Assembly (NCBI RefSeq): GCF_012489685.1
Contig: NC_080042.1
Location: forward strand, 38,073,158 to 38,137,157
DNA: 64,000 bases
Source of the DNA: Lotus japonicus
Taxonomy: Eukaryota > Streptophyta > Magnoliopsida > Fabales > Fabaceae
Reading direction: 5' to 3'
Of the stretch, positions 1-12,401 are shown piece by piece. The notes under the pieces were generated by a model. It was given only the letters and a program-made list of their open reading frames with translations, was not told the DNA's origin and searched no databases. Both the position numbers and the translations under genes were made by a program. How positions within the stretch are numbered: the stretch's first letter is position 1; each line of letters starts with the position of its first letter.

Positions 1-241
1 TGTTTGATAATTACTCGAATGAAAACGTATGTTTTGAAAGCAAGCATTAAATCTGGATCTAATGCTTGACAAAGTGTTTATACCAAAATTATTATTAACT
101 CCATTTGATAGGACCATATCTTTTAATTTTCAAAGGAAATTGTTTTTTATAATAACCTCTTCTGCAATGACAATCAATAAAAGTCAATATCGATATTTAA
201 TTTATATTTATAAAAGTAAGTGTTTTCACATGACCAACTAA
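1..241. other. AT-rich flank, no feature seen
   Basis: AT-rich sequence without a convincing ORF, repeat or splice pattern. It is taken to be the sequence into which the adjoining Helitron inserted. Its last base is A, as expected for Helitron insertion between A and T. Confidence 0.4.
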
Positions 242-394
242 TCTATCTATCTATAAACTCTATTAAAGCAAAGTTTGTGCGTAAGGATAAAAGTGTAATT
301 CAATAGATCATTGAACATTAACTAGGATTTTTCCATGGACAATTCAGCAAATCTAAATATAATTAGTTAGAGATCAAATCTTGGCCGTCCATAG

Positions 395-2830
395 CGTTGA
401 ATCTCAGCCATTTAATTTCTTTTTCTTTTTCACTTCAAAACTCTCTCACGTTTGGTTTTCCCTTTCACAGCTCCCTTCGGTTTTCATTTTTCCACCCCCT
501 TTATGACTTTCTTCCATTTTCGTTCTCCCAATTCCACCATTCCAAGAGTCACTCACGCTCATTGATATTGAAAACCCACCGTTTTCATTCTCCCCTTCTG
601 CGTATCTGAGCAGTGATATTGAAAACCCACATCGGAGTGAGCTCTAGCGAGTCCGAGAAAAATCGTGGGAGAGGAACTGGGTGGAGCTCGAGGCAGAGAA
701 GATGGTGTCATCCCTGAGTTTCAGGCGAGGTTGTCATGCTCTAAAGCCCCATTGCCTCTGTTCCATCAATTCGCGAGGTGAAGCTCTCTGTTCCACTAGG
801 TTTTGGTTGCGAGGCGCAATTCTCTATTCCATCAGGGTTTTCTCATTTCTTCTCCCTCACCTGGCTTCACACATCATCCCATCACAACTCGGTGAGTGAA
901 GAAGGGAAAATTTCATGTTCCTATAATCTTATTCATAATTTGATTGTTTCTTACAACTACTCTTCACAAAATTTCTTTAAAAATACAGTGTGTTATTGTG
1001 CACAGAAGCACATGTTTCTGAAACAGATGGTAAAAGAAAATAGTGATAAGGCTTCAGAAGATTCCTTGGTGCCCAAAAGGTGAGCAATTGTTCACCTTTA
1101 CTTTAACTTCTATCTTATTGTACAAGTTAATATAGATCTTGAAGCTGCTCTTGGAGACACAAAAAATGTGAGTTTTCATATATACAATGATTCTTATTTT
1201 CCATGAGAAAGATTCACAGATTAAATCCTTGATCTCTTTTCGTGTAGGGTTGAGTTCTTCATTTAGGAAAAAGTGTCCCATGATTGTCTCTTTGTAACTG
1301 TATCCATCTCTTGACATTATGGTTGCTTTGAATCTGTAGTGTATCTTGCTCCAAACAGGGTGCAATCCTCTTCTGACTTTCCTCCTCTGCTACAGGTTAT
1401 TTATAAACTATGTATTTGGCACGGGGGATATATCACTTATGCTTGCACAGGTTGGTTTGATTGTTTTGAGTCTAAATTGTGGATTTAACTCATGTTGATA
1501 GGCTACAAATCTCTCATCTGTTCATATTTTATTGTGATTTAACTCAAGGTGAATGTTGATAAATAGAGAATGATAACTCAGATCAGTGATTCTTTGAATT
1601 TTTTTGCCCGTCAGGTTCTCTCTATCATGCTGCACATCAGTAACCTCACCTTTCTCATCGACTCAAACTCCCTAACCTGTGAGTTTCTAGATTTGAAAGA
1701 TTTAATCTTGATTGACCAAGTTTTCTGCAATGTTTCAGGTTTGCTTCTCTTCTTTTGGTTTTCTCGGTTTTTCTTCTGGTGAGTAAGACGTTTTTCTACC
1801 CTTTTTTTCTTATTTCTGATTTAATTCCTTTTCTTCTAATCGTTTCTCCGTTTTGAGTCTAGGTTGTTGTGTCGCGATTCTACCAGCCCACCACCCTACC
1901 TGCACTGATTTCGGCATCAAGCGGTGAGCTTTTTCTTTGATTTTTTGTTCCCCATAGGTATTCGACCATTTCAATTTGATATGTACTCCCCTTGATCGCT
2001 TTGTCTTTCAGAAATATTTCAATGGAAAACACCTTACCTAATCAATACAACTGGAATTTAATAGTAAAATTAATCAATTGTTTTTCTTTAAAGCAAGCAT
2101 CAATTTTGGCAGAAACTTTTGTGAGTAGCTACTGCATGTCAAAATTGATTATGAGAAAACACAAGTGGTTTCAAACATGCTACCAGTCATCACTTCAAAA
2201 TTTCTGAATTTAGGTCTGGGATGATCCGTTTATTTGTAGGGGTTGCTAAAAGTAAAGCATACATTTTTGGCATCTTCACAAGGTCTTTGAGTAGTTAGTT
2301 ATATTGCAGTTTTCACTCAAACTCAGTACTTTTGATTTATTTTTAGATTTGAACGCGAAGATGGAGGCCATGATGACCATTTTGGAAGGTGGAACCCAAG
2401 ATCATGTGCATTACAAATGAAAAGAAGATCTCATAGAGATGCTTGAAGAATTTGGCCAATCTTACCGTCTTTTATTCATATCATATAATCAAAGTTTAAA
2501 ACATCCAGCAATGTGGTGTTAATTGGAGCCAAGAAAGCTGTATCCAACAAGTAATAAAGCTATGTCAAAGTGGTTCTTTTTCAAGTATGTTTTAATTTAC
2601 AATATTATTTTGGTCATTGCTGCCTGATCTGTCTGTGATTTATATTGTCATTCGAGTCCCCCTTTGTTGGATTTGTCACTATGTGTCTATGTCCAAGGGT
2701 TACTTCATTATGAACACTAATTTTCACCAGTACACATAATGTAGTTTTTTTCCCCTGTTACCATTGCGTAGTAGTTGTGTGGAATTTTATGCTTTCTTTT
2801 ATATCTCGGAATAAATGATATGCTTGCAAT
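395..2830 (+). other. Exon-like captured DNA, identity unknown
   Basis: Pyrimidine-rich tracts ending in AG and short open stretches alternate here, as in transduced genic DNA, for example near 1230-1250, 1610-1620 and 1730-1740. The ORFs are 60-100 codons, low-complexity or Phe/Ser/Leu-rich, and I recognise none of them. A 5'-UTR-like CT-rich block lies at 415-600. This may be the promoter and 5' exons of the gene whose Agenet exon starts at 2847, but nothing in the sequence proves that. Confidence 0.3.
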
Positions 2831-2846
2831 TGATATGGAGGTGTAG

Positions 2847-5800
2847 TTGATTTGGAGGTTTTAGATGGTTATACGAGTTCTTCTGATTTCTGTAGACGTG
2901 GAGTGATTAGGCCCCTGCCTCCTTGGATTGACTTTGAGATACAAGACCTTAAATTTGGTCTATGTGTTGATGTGTACCATGAGGAAGCTTGGTGGGAAGG
3001 TGTGATATTTGATCACTGTGATAGTATGGAGGAGAGGAGTGTATTTTTCCCTGATATGGGTGATGAAATGAGGGTTGGAGTTGATGAAATGCGGATTACT
3101 CAGGACTGGGATGAAGTTACAGAGAAATGGGAGAAGCGAGGGAAATGGGCGTTTCTTGAATTGATTGAGGAATGTGAGAGTGTAACACCCCGATTTCGGT
3201 GGCGTCACTTTAGTAACCAAAAGTAAAACTTAATGCGGAAAAACGTGAATATTTTTTTTTGATAATAACTAAGACAAGACTGAATTAAATAAAACCCAAA
3301 AGCGAAAGGTAATAAAACTATAATACAATATATAAACAGCCCCCGCTGTAAGTAACAACCTCGTCACGAGTAACCTCCAGTGACGGAAAGAAAAGTGTAG
3401 CGCCCGAAGGCAATATGTACAGACTGAAAGTAAAGGTGAAGTGTCCGCAACACCATCCCTCAAAACTGAGAATAAGCTGGCCCATCGGCCTGAAACAAGA
3501 CCTCCTAAGTCCAACCAACTCTCTGTGATTCCTGTAAAGAAACCACACAAAAAGCTATAGGTGGGAATCTACCCTGTCCCCAAAGAAAACAAATGATGTT
3601 CAGAGCTAAGACTCTACTCCTACACTAATCCCATCTCGAGGAGCTCACACCAGCACTAAAACCTACATGCTAGCATGATCGTCGTCCGAATCTGAATTCA
3701 GAACGACCTAGTCTAAGTACACCATCCGTCCTCCTCTCGCTACCGCGATGCGCTCCTGTTCCAGTATCTCAACTCTAGTTCCCCCCGAAGGGTGAACCAT
3801 CATGATCTAGTCCGCCGTGGACATATGACAAAGGGCGTTTGTCCGCCAAAGCACACACAGAAGACGCGAGGGTCAACTCCAAAGAATTATGTAAATAATA
3901 ACATCGATAGATACAGATAATAGAATAGCCACTTAGGCTTATAGCTAGGGATAACATCCTAGGGTTGCATATTCCATAACGAACATAAATGACAATAAAA
4001 ACACTTAACATGTTCCAAATAGGATTAACAAATAACAATCACATTCGACAACTAAGTCAGTATGCATGTTGCATGAAATGATATGCAGGTTAACCCAGTC
4101 AACCAATATGCAATCCGGAACGGATGGACATCAACGGATCAGCCCTAGCACCAGCCACGGTGGGACCATTTCGGCCCGCGTGCCTCTTACTCCAACATCA
4201 GCGGTAGTCAGATCAGCCGTAACCCGTAGGTCTGCCATTTCGGTCTGCTACAAGAGACGTCTACAAACGCTCTTACACGGAAATCCGGGTCTTATGACCA
4301 TTTTGGAATCCGACGAGGTCCAGAGTACGTCCTGTGTTAATACCCCATTAATGTTGCATGAATGCAGGATGATTAGTCAAACAACGTCTCCGAATCTCAC
4401 TCGACACGTCGCCACGTGTTCTAGCTAAATTAAAGTCTCTAAAAGCTTACCCTAAGGTAAAGTCGATTCTGCGACAAAAGACACTTCTTTCCACAACACA
4501 CATTCTCTCATGATGATCTCCAAATCATCCGACTCATCTCAATCCGAGGGTCACAACTGCTCAACGAGCACAGAGTATCACACTCTCGGAAACTAACGGT
4601 TTCCCGGACTTATCCCCAGGATAGCCCAACAACATAGCTGCTCCAACAGCACAACAACAAACGCTGCTCCAACAGCCCCACAACACCTACATACTCGAAG
4701 CCTCTCAACTTTCTCAATACTGGGATCCGACGACACTTCTCGTTTTCCAAAACTAAGATTTGACTTCCACGCCTTCCTTTCGAGTTTATTATCATTAATT
4801 AAAGATTTAGAGGTTGTTTAATGTCTTATGAGTTTTCTTTACAAAATACTATCCTTTTAGTCTTATCGCAAATCCTATAAGTTCTCGGGATCTCCAAATC
4901 CCCGAATGACTCCAGAGAATGTCTCGATCCATACACATCATAACAAGGTCCGAATCTCATTCGTCCTATCAAACTTTCTTAAAACTCTCAAAATAAAATC
5001 GGCATGACCTGCCCGCTATTCTCACCATTCAGAATCTCAGATCTCATTGCATAAGTATAAATAACTCAGCACAACCAATCAACATGTCATATATCAATAT
5101 ATTAAACAATAACCACATAGCACTTAGCATATAAGGCATGCACCACACATCCTAAATTACCCAATTAGCACTTAGCATGTAATTCACTCATCAAAAACAT
5201 TCAGTAGATGCATCATCTACATTGTCAGCCGAAGCCTCAGAAAACATTTTCCAATCACACACAATCCAGTGCATAAACAGTAAACAATGTCGAAAGCATC
5301 GACCCTAAGTATTAACTAGAGATTCAGTGAGAAGCCCTCACCTGTAGGTTCTCCAGAATGATCGTCTAACGCTTCCTCGCAAGCAAAGCCTTGTTCCTCG
5401 GGAAACTCTTCAAAAGCACCTTTAGAACAAAACCACAAAAATCAATCAAAATCTATCGGAAACTAAGCTATCAATACTTACTAAGGTTACACGAAGTAAT
5501 CTATACTCTAAGGTACGATAATCTAGCGCGAAAGACAAGTTTTCGAAAAAGGAAATTTTCCTCCTTCTCCCCTATAGGGCTCGGCCACTTTTCACAATTG
5601 TGGGATTCGATTTTTCTTCGATCAAACTTGGTTCCTATGCTATCATTAGCCATAACTAAGGGTATTCTAAACTCGGAAAAATTATCGGATCAAAAACTGT
5701 CGCAGGGGTATTTTGGTCATGATTTTTAACTTAGAAATTTCAAAACTGAAATCCCAAAAACCAAATTTTGCAGGGACGTCACCAACGGCGTTTATGACAA

Positions 5801-7060
5801 CTAATCCTACTAGCACTAAGCTAAGGCGATAGTTTTCAGCCTAAAGGTTGAAGCTTTACTCCAAAAACTCCAAAAATGGGTATTTTAGGCTAAAATTGAT
5901 TCCGGCGGAATTCCGGCGACATAACGGAAAATCTAACCCGGCAGAAGTGATCTTGGGCACATAAGGAAGAGGTTTAGAATCAGAAATGAAAGATTCAGGA
6001 TAGTTTTGCAAAAACCCATAAACTATCGGCTCAGAAAAGTCTACAGAAAAGCTATGGAAAAAGCGATCAGAGGTAAGGATTAGCGACTATACCTCGAAAC
6101 CTTGAAGCAGCAACTAACGGATCAACGATCAAGCAAGTAATGAAGAAAATTCTTCTTCCTTCTTCCTTGGATGAACTCGCGGCCTTGAGGAGAGAAAATG
6201 GAGGAGTTTTGTGTTTTTTTCTCACTTGTTTGCTATATATAGAAGATGGAAATTCGCGGGAAAATGAAAGTTTCGCGAATCTGATTTTTCCGGCGTCATT
6301 CTCCGTGAATTCTAAGATAGGTTTTGGCGAAAGAATTCCAAAACTAAAATGAGGTCTCCTTATATTTTTGGCAACTAAAGCATAGTCGGTGTAAAACTAT
6401 TTTACCCGATAAGTTGCTTTTTGCATCAAATGTCGGAATGGAAAACTTCCTTCTGAAGAAAGATTGAAATCATCAAGAGAAATGGGTGTACGCGTGTAGA
6501 ATCTTCATTTGAAGCTCTGAATAGAAAAAGTCTTCATTGTCGGTTGATTCTAGGGTTTTGAAATACAAGGGATTCGGTTTCGGCAAACTTCCGATGATTG
6601 GAATCGGACGTTCTTAGATCCTAGAGTTTCGCCTCGAAACGATTTTGATATATGGAAAAAGAGAAGTTCTAACATTTCTCTGAAGATTTTTGGACTAAAA
6701 TCCTACAGTGTTCCAAGGGTGGAACATAGTGTTATTTCCTAAGATTCTTGTCTTAGGTTTTTAAAGCGAATATTAGTCGTGCTATAACTTAAATCGACTT
6801 CGATACAATCCTCAGAATTTCCCTGAACTTTATCCTTCATATATTTGTTTCATTTGGTAAACTCTAGTTCAGGTTTCCCTTCACGATACATCAACCCTAA
6901 TCGTGAATAAGACTTTATTCACTTAGCATAAGCTTAAAAACTTGGGTCTTACAGAGAGGGAATCATATGTTGCAATTTCAGCTCGGCAAATTTGGTATGA
7001 TGTGCAGGAAAGAAAGGATTTTGGCGTGGTCGGGGAGTGGAGGTAGTGAGTGACAACTGG
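2847..7060 (+). pseudogene. IDM1-like Agenet/Tudor-domain gene fragment, split
   Basis: An exon begins after the acceptor GGTGTAG at 2840-2846 and reads open to 3180. It resumes at 6959 after a solo LTR and its 5-bp duplication. The peptide contains LKFGLCVDVYHEEAWWEGVI, a block FFPDMGDEM and RITQDWDEVTEKW. From memory this is the double Agenet/Tudor-like module found N-terminal to the PHD finger and acetyltransferase domains of plant IDM1-like proteins (histone acetyltransferases of the DNA-demethylation pathway) and their relatives. After the insertion the frame continues as SYVAISARQIWYDVQE and soon meets stops TAG TGA near 7045. No PHD or acetyltransferase domain follows, so this is a captured fragment and not a working gene. 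The Agenet assignment is firmer than the IDM1 one. Confidence 0.6.
3181..6953 (-). mobile_element. Solo LTR, long Ty3/gypsy-type family, copy 1
   Basis: A 3,773-bp unit begins TGTAACACCCCGATTTCGG and ends ...GGGTCTTACA (TG...CA termini). It is flanked by a perfect 5-bp TSD, GAGAG (3176-3180 and 6954-6958). It contains no gag, pol, primer-binding site or second LTR. The same termini and many internal blocks recur in the unit at 47882-57294. A TG...CA unit with a 5-bp TSD and no internal region is a solo LTR left by LTR-LTR recombination. The minus orientation is inferred from a CTATATATAG box at 6233-6242, conserved in copy 2. The length fits Tekay/Del-like chromoviruses, which is family knowledge and not proven here. 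It disrupts the Agenet exon. Confidence 0.85.
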
Positions 7061-9690
7061 ACTCCTACAGTTAATGAAATCTATTCAGTCTTAGATCTTC
7101 CAGGGTGTTTATTAAATAAAACACAACAGATGGAGTCAGTTGAAAAAGAAAATTCTCAGCTACAAGAATTTGTTCTTCCTGTTGAAAAGGACTTACCACT
7201 GTTTCAGAAAGAAGTTTCCTGCTGCCCACATAGACGCCTATGTGCACCTTTTGTTTTTCAATATTTGGTGAATGCTTGAAGCAAATAAGTTTTCTGATTT
7301 CACCTGCAATATTTCATTTCCTTTCCATAAGATTTGTGCTTTTTTATGATATGATATATACTTCATCCATCTTTAAATTCTTCATGTGATTACCATTTAC
7401 AAGTTGAAGGTACTGATCCAAAAACTCACCAAGGAATGAAGATTTATTGATCAAAAACTTACCCTCCGGCCTCCAGGCTCCATATTTATTTTTTCCTCTT
7501 TTCTCTCATGATCCTTATTGCTTACCCTCAAGGCTACAAAATGCAGTTATGCCAAACTTCTCTTTTGGAGATGAGCCTCATAATTGCAAAGGAAGTATTT
7601 TGATGCAATTTCATATCTAATTTAAACTCTCATTCAATGGAAGATGAGAATTCCTTCTTATTACTTTTTATTGATTTTTACGCAGCAAATAATGCCAGGT
7701 AGAACTTATGTTGTTAACCTTCCTTTGTAAATCCAAAGCACTATTTTCTATTCTTTTCTGCTTTTCTTTCCCAACCTTCCTACAATATGAGTGCATGAAG
7801 TATGGTCTGTGACAGTGAAAGTTATCTAGCCCGGTTCAGTTGGCTGAACTTTTTATGGGGTGCATGTCATGTTAACATCTTACTTTTGTGGAGCTATATA
7901 TTATGGCATGCCATTTTTTGAAAGTCAAGTTTCATCAGTATTCTACTTAAATTGCACATCAATATTACCGGTCTTAAGTGCTAAATTAATTGGCTCAACT
8001 GCAAAAAAAAAAAAAAAATTCCTCCCCAATTGTGTCAATTAAATGTGTTTAAGTATATAATTTAGTAGTCGTTATTTATTATGAATTAATATTAATTTCA
8101 ATTAGGGAATTACAAAGCACAAGATTGCTGTGGGATTTGAGTGAGTCGTGTTAATGGATAATAAAGGCACATAAGTTACCAGATTAAATTGTCTTCAATA
8201 ATTATATAACAGTTACAAAATTTAAACCCTTTAACATGGTATTTAAGTATGACTTTAAAATACTCCTTTGCACTCCATAATATATTAATATCAATGCTGA
8301 AAAAACTTTTCATTAACCCTTCCCCTAGAACTATTTGCTTTCATGTTTGAAATAAGATAAAATTTCACTTATGAAATTCCATAAGACATGATTAATTAGT
8401 TCAAATTTTTTATATTGAAAAGATAAACTAAAAATATTTAAATTAGTTCATGTTTTCTTAGAATATTTAATTTTTTATTAACAACATAAAGGTGGATGTT
8501 TTAACATTAAATTTAATATGGATTCAAAAATTACTTACCAAAATAATCTTCAACAATTAAAGGTAACATTTCACTTTCACCAAACTTTGTTTATAAGAAC
8601 ATAGTTAATATCAGTTCCAGATTTGAATAGACACACATAATTTGTTTTAATTTCTAGAATAAATAGTTAAGTAATAATTAATGTTTAATATTAATTCTTA
8701 AAAGTTGAAGGTGGTGGTTTTAATATTAAATATGATATCGATGCAAAAAATAACTTTCTCACTATCCCTCCCTCTTGAAATTCATTTTGACGATTTCAAT
8801 CCTCCCATCAATATCATGCTATATCCTTCTTCAATTTACATCAAAATATATATATAAAAAAGTGTTTATTATTTATTTGGTTCATTTTTATGGAAATATA
8901 TCAAAATACATAATTAGTTTTGGTTATTGAATTATTAGTTAAATAATAATTTATATTAATATTCATCCATAAAAATTAAGGTGGTGCATTTAATAGTATA
9001 TCAATGCAGAAAATAATCGTCCCATTAACCTTTTCCTTGAAGCTATATAAATATTAAATTAAATTTATTTTAATTCTATTAAAACTTTAATTATTCACCT
9101 CAAATTTTTTGTAAATGAGTTTATTATTATTTAGCTCATTAATATTTAGTTCAAATAAGTTAGAGAATTTCACAGAGCACAATTAATAAGTTTTGATCTG
9201 GAGAATTATTAATTAGTTAATACTTAGTAATAATACATAAAAGTTAAAGGTGGTGGTTTTAATTTTTTTCCCTAAAACTATATAATTTTTTTTTGACAAC
9301 AGAATAATTTTATTGAATGAATAGAAAATGCGTTACAACTATATAAATTTCTGATGCCGCTCATTCATAATTTATTTTTATGCTATGTCATTTCTTAAAA
9401 TTTAGCGTATTAGTTTCATTAATTTCATACTAATTTTCGATATTACTAATTTTATATTATTAATATGTCATTTGCAAATTTTACATTCATCCTCATAACT
9501 AAACAAAAACTTTAATGTTATTAATACTATCATATTTGTATTTTAAACTATTTACCTAATAAAAACTTATAAGTACAAAAAAAATACAAATTTTTGAATT
9601 CTGTGATCTAAAATAAATTTATTTATTTTAATCCATAAATATCTTTATAAAACACAGACAAAAGAAAATAAACACACAAAATACAAAATC
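7061..9690. other. AT-rich Helitron interior
   Basis: To about 7280 there is a short open stretch (80 codons from 7037) that may be further captured exon. Beyond that I see only AT-rich sequence with homopolymers, including an A run near 8003-8020, and loosely repeated phrases such as AAGGTGGTGGTTTTAAT at 8705-8730 and 9247-9265. No gene is supported. Confidence 0.45.
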
Positions 9691-9695
9691 GAAAA

Positions 9696-9727
9696 CTCTC
9701 CGTGCATCGCACGGGTAAAAGTACTAG
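9696..9727 (+). terminator. Helitron 3' hairpin and CTAG terminus
   Basis: Stem CCGTGC/GCACGG with a 3-nt loop, then GGTAAAAGTACTAG and T. In Helitrons this subterminal palindrome acts as the rolling-circle termination signal. The layout closely parallels the inverted terminus at 40045-40072. Confidence 0.8.
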
Positions 9728-9884
9728 TATATCATACTTCAGAGTTACAAAACACAGAAGATTAATATTTTTATTTATAACACTCAGACAAACAACTCTC
9801 ATACTATTTCAATATAGTTTGTAAAGATATGTTTCTGCAATGTGAGATTTGTAGCATATATGCATTTGAATTAATACAATGACG

Positions 9885-10028
9885 GTCCTCGAATAATAGC
9901 TCAAGTGGTAAAAGCTAAAAGGCATATGAATTGGGTGGCCGGTGGGGGATGTCCAAGGATCAATCCCTGAGAGAGGTCTAGGGATCAATTCCTAGAGAGG
10001 GCAATTTATATAATTTTTTTTTTGATGT
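9885..10028 (+). repeat. tRNA-derived SINE-like repeat
   Basis: A box-A-like stretch (TAGCTCAAGTGGTAAAAGCT at 9896-9915) is followed about 40 bp later by a box-B-like stretch (AGGATCAATCCC near 9956-9967). The tail is T-rich near 10010-10025. This is the layout of plant tRNA-derived SINEs. The boundaries are approximate and I found no clear TSD. Confidence 0.5.
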
Positions 10029-10097
10029 AACTATTAGCTAATTATTAAATGATGCCCTATTCCAATATAAACAGAAAATTACATGATTTAATTTAAA

Positions 10098-10288
10098 GGG
10101 TTAATGGTCAAATTAGTCCCTTTGTTTGTAAGCGAGTTTGATTTTAGTCCCTCTGAGAAAAAATGGTGTTTAGTGGTAGTTATTTCTATAATTACTGGCG
10201 GTTTTTGACCGCCACTAAACGTCATTTTTCTTCAGAGGGACCAAAATCAAACCCTTACAAACTCAGGGACTAATTTTACCATTTACCC
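10098..10288. mobile_element. Fold-back MITE, 191 bp
   Basis: The ends GGGTTAATGGTCAAATTAGT and its imperfect reverse complement (ACTAATTTTACCATTTACCC) form terminal inverted repeats that continue through most of the element (TTTGATTTTAGTCCCTCTGA pairs with the right arm). The flanks TAATTTAAA (10089-10097) and TTATTTAAA (10289-10297) are an 8/9 match, consistent with a Mutator-type 9-bp TSD. No coding capacity. Confidence 0.75.
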
Positions 10289-10628
10289 TTATTTAAATAT
10301 TACATCACAAACAAATTGAATATACACGTGCATCACATTTAAAAAAAAAATCACTTTCTAATTTATGTTTTCTCATACCTAAAATTAATTTTATTCTTCG
10401 AATTTGTTTTTTTTTTTAATCTTGTAATCTCACTCTTATGAGAATTTAGTGCACCGACCACTAGACCACACCTTATTGATTGCTTTCTTCCTATAAACGT
10501 AACAAAATAACACAATTTTACTAAAATGATGTGCTTCTACAAACACACGGATTATTCTAGCATAGGACATGGTAATAGCTTTATCAGACACATTTCATCA
10601 TACTCTTTACCAACTCTAATTTTATTTA

Positions 10629-10676
10629 GGCAGAGACTATTTGCGCCTCCCCGTTTTGCTAAGTCCGCCATCTCCT
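10629..10676 (+). repeat. MULE left terminal inverted repeat
   Basis: Begins GGCAGAGACTATTTGCGCC and is matched in inverted orientation at 15070-15116 with a few mismatches. It abuts the TSD copy at 10620-10628. Confidence 0.85.
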
Positions 10677-11000
10677 TTTTTAAAAATTCCAACATTGCCC
10701 TTAGTAAAAAAAACATAAAAAGGTAATATTTAATTTTTACTTCCCACACACCATCTCCTTCTTCCTCCTCACCCTCCTCCTCACCCTCCTCTTAATCCTC
10801 CACTCCTCCACTCCCAAGCTCTTTTGGGTGATCTCAAGTCAAGAATAGAAGCTTACCCATGTAAGTTTTTACCTTTTTCCGAGCTTTTTTTTCAGCTTTT
10901 TTTAGCTTTCATCGCGATTTCGCGACTTTCCGACGTAACTGGTTAGTCCCGCCCTTAAAACTGCGGTAATGAAACAAATTACACGCTCCCGCTAACATAC

Positions 11001-11366
11001 GTGCGCAAAGTGATATGTTGGAATAATAGGTTAAAAGGAAAGGCGGACCTAGTGGAAGAACACAAATTCATGCCGATTGTGCTTGTCAATAAAGATCATT
11101 TCGTTGGGGTAAATCCTTATCCTTTATTCTTCATAATACGTATATGTAAAACCTTATACTTTTATGCTTATACTCTTCTTTGTTTGTAGGTTACTCTTCG
11201 TGAAGGCCATCCAATGCTGACCACAGCTCACTTGTGGGCATACAACTGTCACCCGGAAGCAAAAAAAATGGGAAGAGCCATACAAAGAGCGCATTGAAGA
11301 ATACGCGGCTTATCTGAAACAAAAAAATGGAGGATGTAGTGATATTATTGACCTTAGTGATGATTA
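11001..11366 (+). pseudogene. OTU-type hydrolase-like C-terminal fragment
   Basis: Two exons can be read: 11001-11109 (PIVLVNKDHFVGV at the end) and 11190-11366 (VTLREGHPMLTTAHLWAYN). They are joined across an 80-bp intron with GTAAAT donor and TTTGTAG acceptor. The His in DHF sits where the catalytic histidine of OTU cysteine proteases would be, and the following Leu/Pro and Trp pattern resembles OTU-like proteins common in plant MULEs. One extra A in an eight-A run at 11262-11269 shifts the frame, after which an acidic tail would end at about 11366. The upstream cysteine half is absent. The family call is from memory and tentative. Confidence 0.4.
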
Positions 11367-11550
11367 ATTATGTTGGATCATTAAGTTGTTTTGTAACGAA
11401 TTGCTTGTAATTTATATGCGTGTAATGGATGATTACTTTGAACTTTATAACTGTCTCATTAAATAGCTTGTGATGCCTCTGGATTGTTATAACTGACAGA
11501 AAATTAGACTGTGCATGCCTCTGTAATAACTGCCAGTAATTTTCAACCTG

Positions 11551-12140
11551 TCCGCACTTATAACTGCGGTAGGTCATGAGGCATCTGTAAGAGGTTACTG
11601 TAAGCCTATTTAATAGCACCAATTTCCTGTGGTTATAATTGCGGATGTGTTATAATTTAATCTGTTCGCACTTATAACTGCGGTAGGTCATGAGGCATCT
11701 GTAAGAGGTTATTTAATAGCACCAATTTCCCGTGGTTATAACTGCGGATGTGTTATAATTTAATCTGTCCGCACTTATAACTGTGGTAGGTCTTGAGGCA
11801 TCTGTAAGAGGTTACTGTAAGCCTCTTTAATAGCACAAATTTCCCGTGGTTATAACTGCGGATGTGTTATAATTTTGAACTTGTCCGCACTTATAACTGC
11901 GGTAGGTTATGAGCCCTGTGTAAGAGGTTACTGTAAGCCTCTTTAATAGCACCAATTTCCCGTGGTTATAACTGCGGATGTGTTATAATTTTGAACCTGT
12001 CCGCACTTATAACTGCGGTAGGTTATGAGCCCTGTGTAAGAGGTTACTGCAAGCCTCTTTAATAGCACCAATTTCCCGTGGTTATAACTGCGGATGTGTT
12101 TAAATTTTCAACCTGTCCGCAGTTATAAGTGAGGAAGGTG
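11551..12140 (+). repeat. Tandem array, about 115-bp unit, 5 copies
   Basis: Units start TCCGCACTTATAACTGCGGT at about 11551, 11665 (variant TTCGC), 11768, 11883 and 12000, with a diverged start at 12114. Spacings are 114, 103, 115, 117 and 114 bp. Each unit holds a second, nearby copy of TTATAACTGCGG after CCGTGG, so the motif occurs roughly ten times. Confidence 0.85.
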
Positions 12141-12401
12141 ATTTCTTGGCAGAAAAACATTTGGTTCATATAACATGAATGTATCTCGCTATATTTCTGA
12201 CCATAACATTTGGTTCATATAACATGAAAGTATGATGCTAAACAAATTATCCAACAAAACATAACAAAAGATCCGAAATTATCCAACAAACACACATAGT
12301 TGCATTATCCAACAAAACATAACAAAAGATCTGAAATTATCCAACAACATTAAACAACATTATCCAACAAAATAAATATAAAAGTACAAAGGTCCCTAAA
12401 T

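Larger units (their letters stand above)
242..9727 (+). mobile_element. Non-autonomous Helitron carrying captured exons
   Basis: The right end is a classic Helitron 3' terminus: a 6-bp stem (CCGTGC 9700-9705 and GCACGG 9709-9714, loop ATC), a short A-rich spacer and CTAG at 9724-9727 followed by T. The left end is proposed at 242, where TCTATCTATCTATAAACTC follows an A; plant Helitrons begin with TC and a similar AT-rich motif. The 3' end is well supported. The 5' end is inference and other TC sites nearby are possible. The interior has no Rep or helicase, so it is non-autonomous. It contains exon-like pieces, including an Agenet/Tudor exon, and was later hit by a solo LTR (3181-6953). Without that insertion it is about 5.7 kb. 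Confidence 0.6.

Noticed and set aside
397..609. 70-codon Phe/Ser-rich ORF
   Set aside because: Low complexity in a CT-rich stretch that looks like 5' UTR; no family resemblance.
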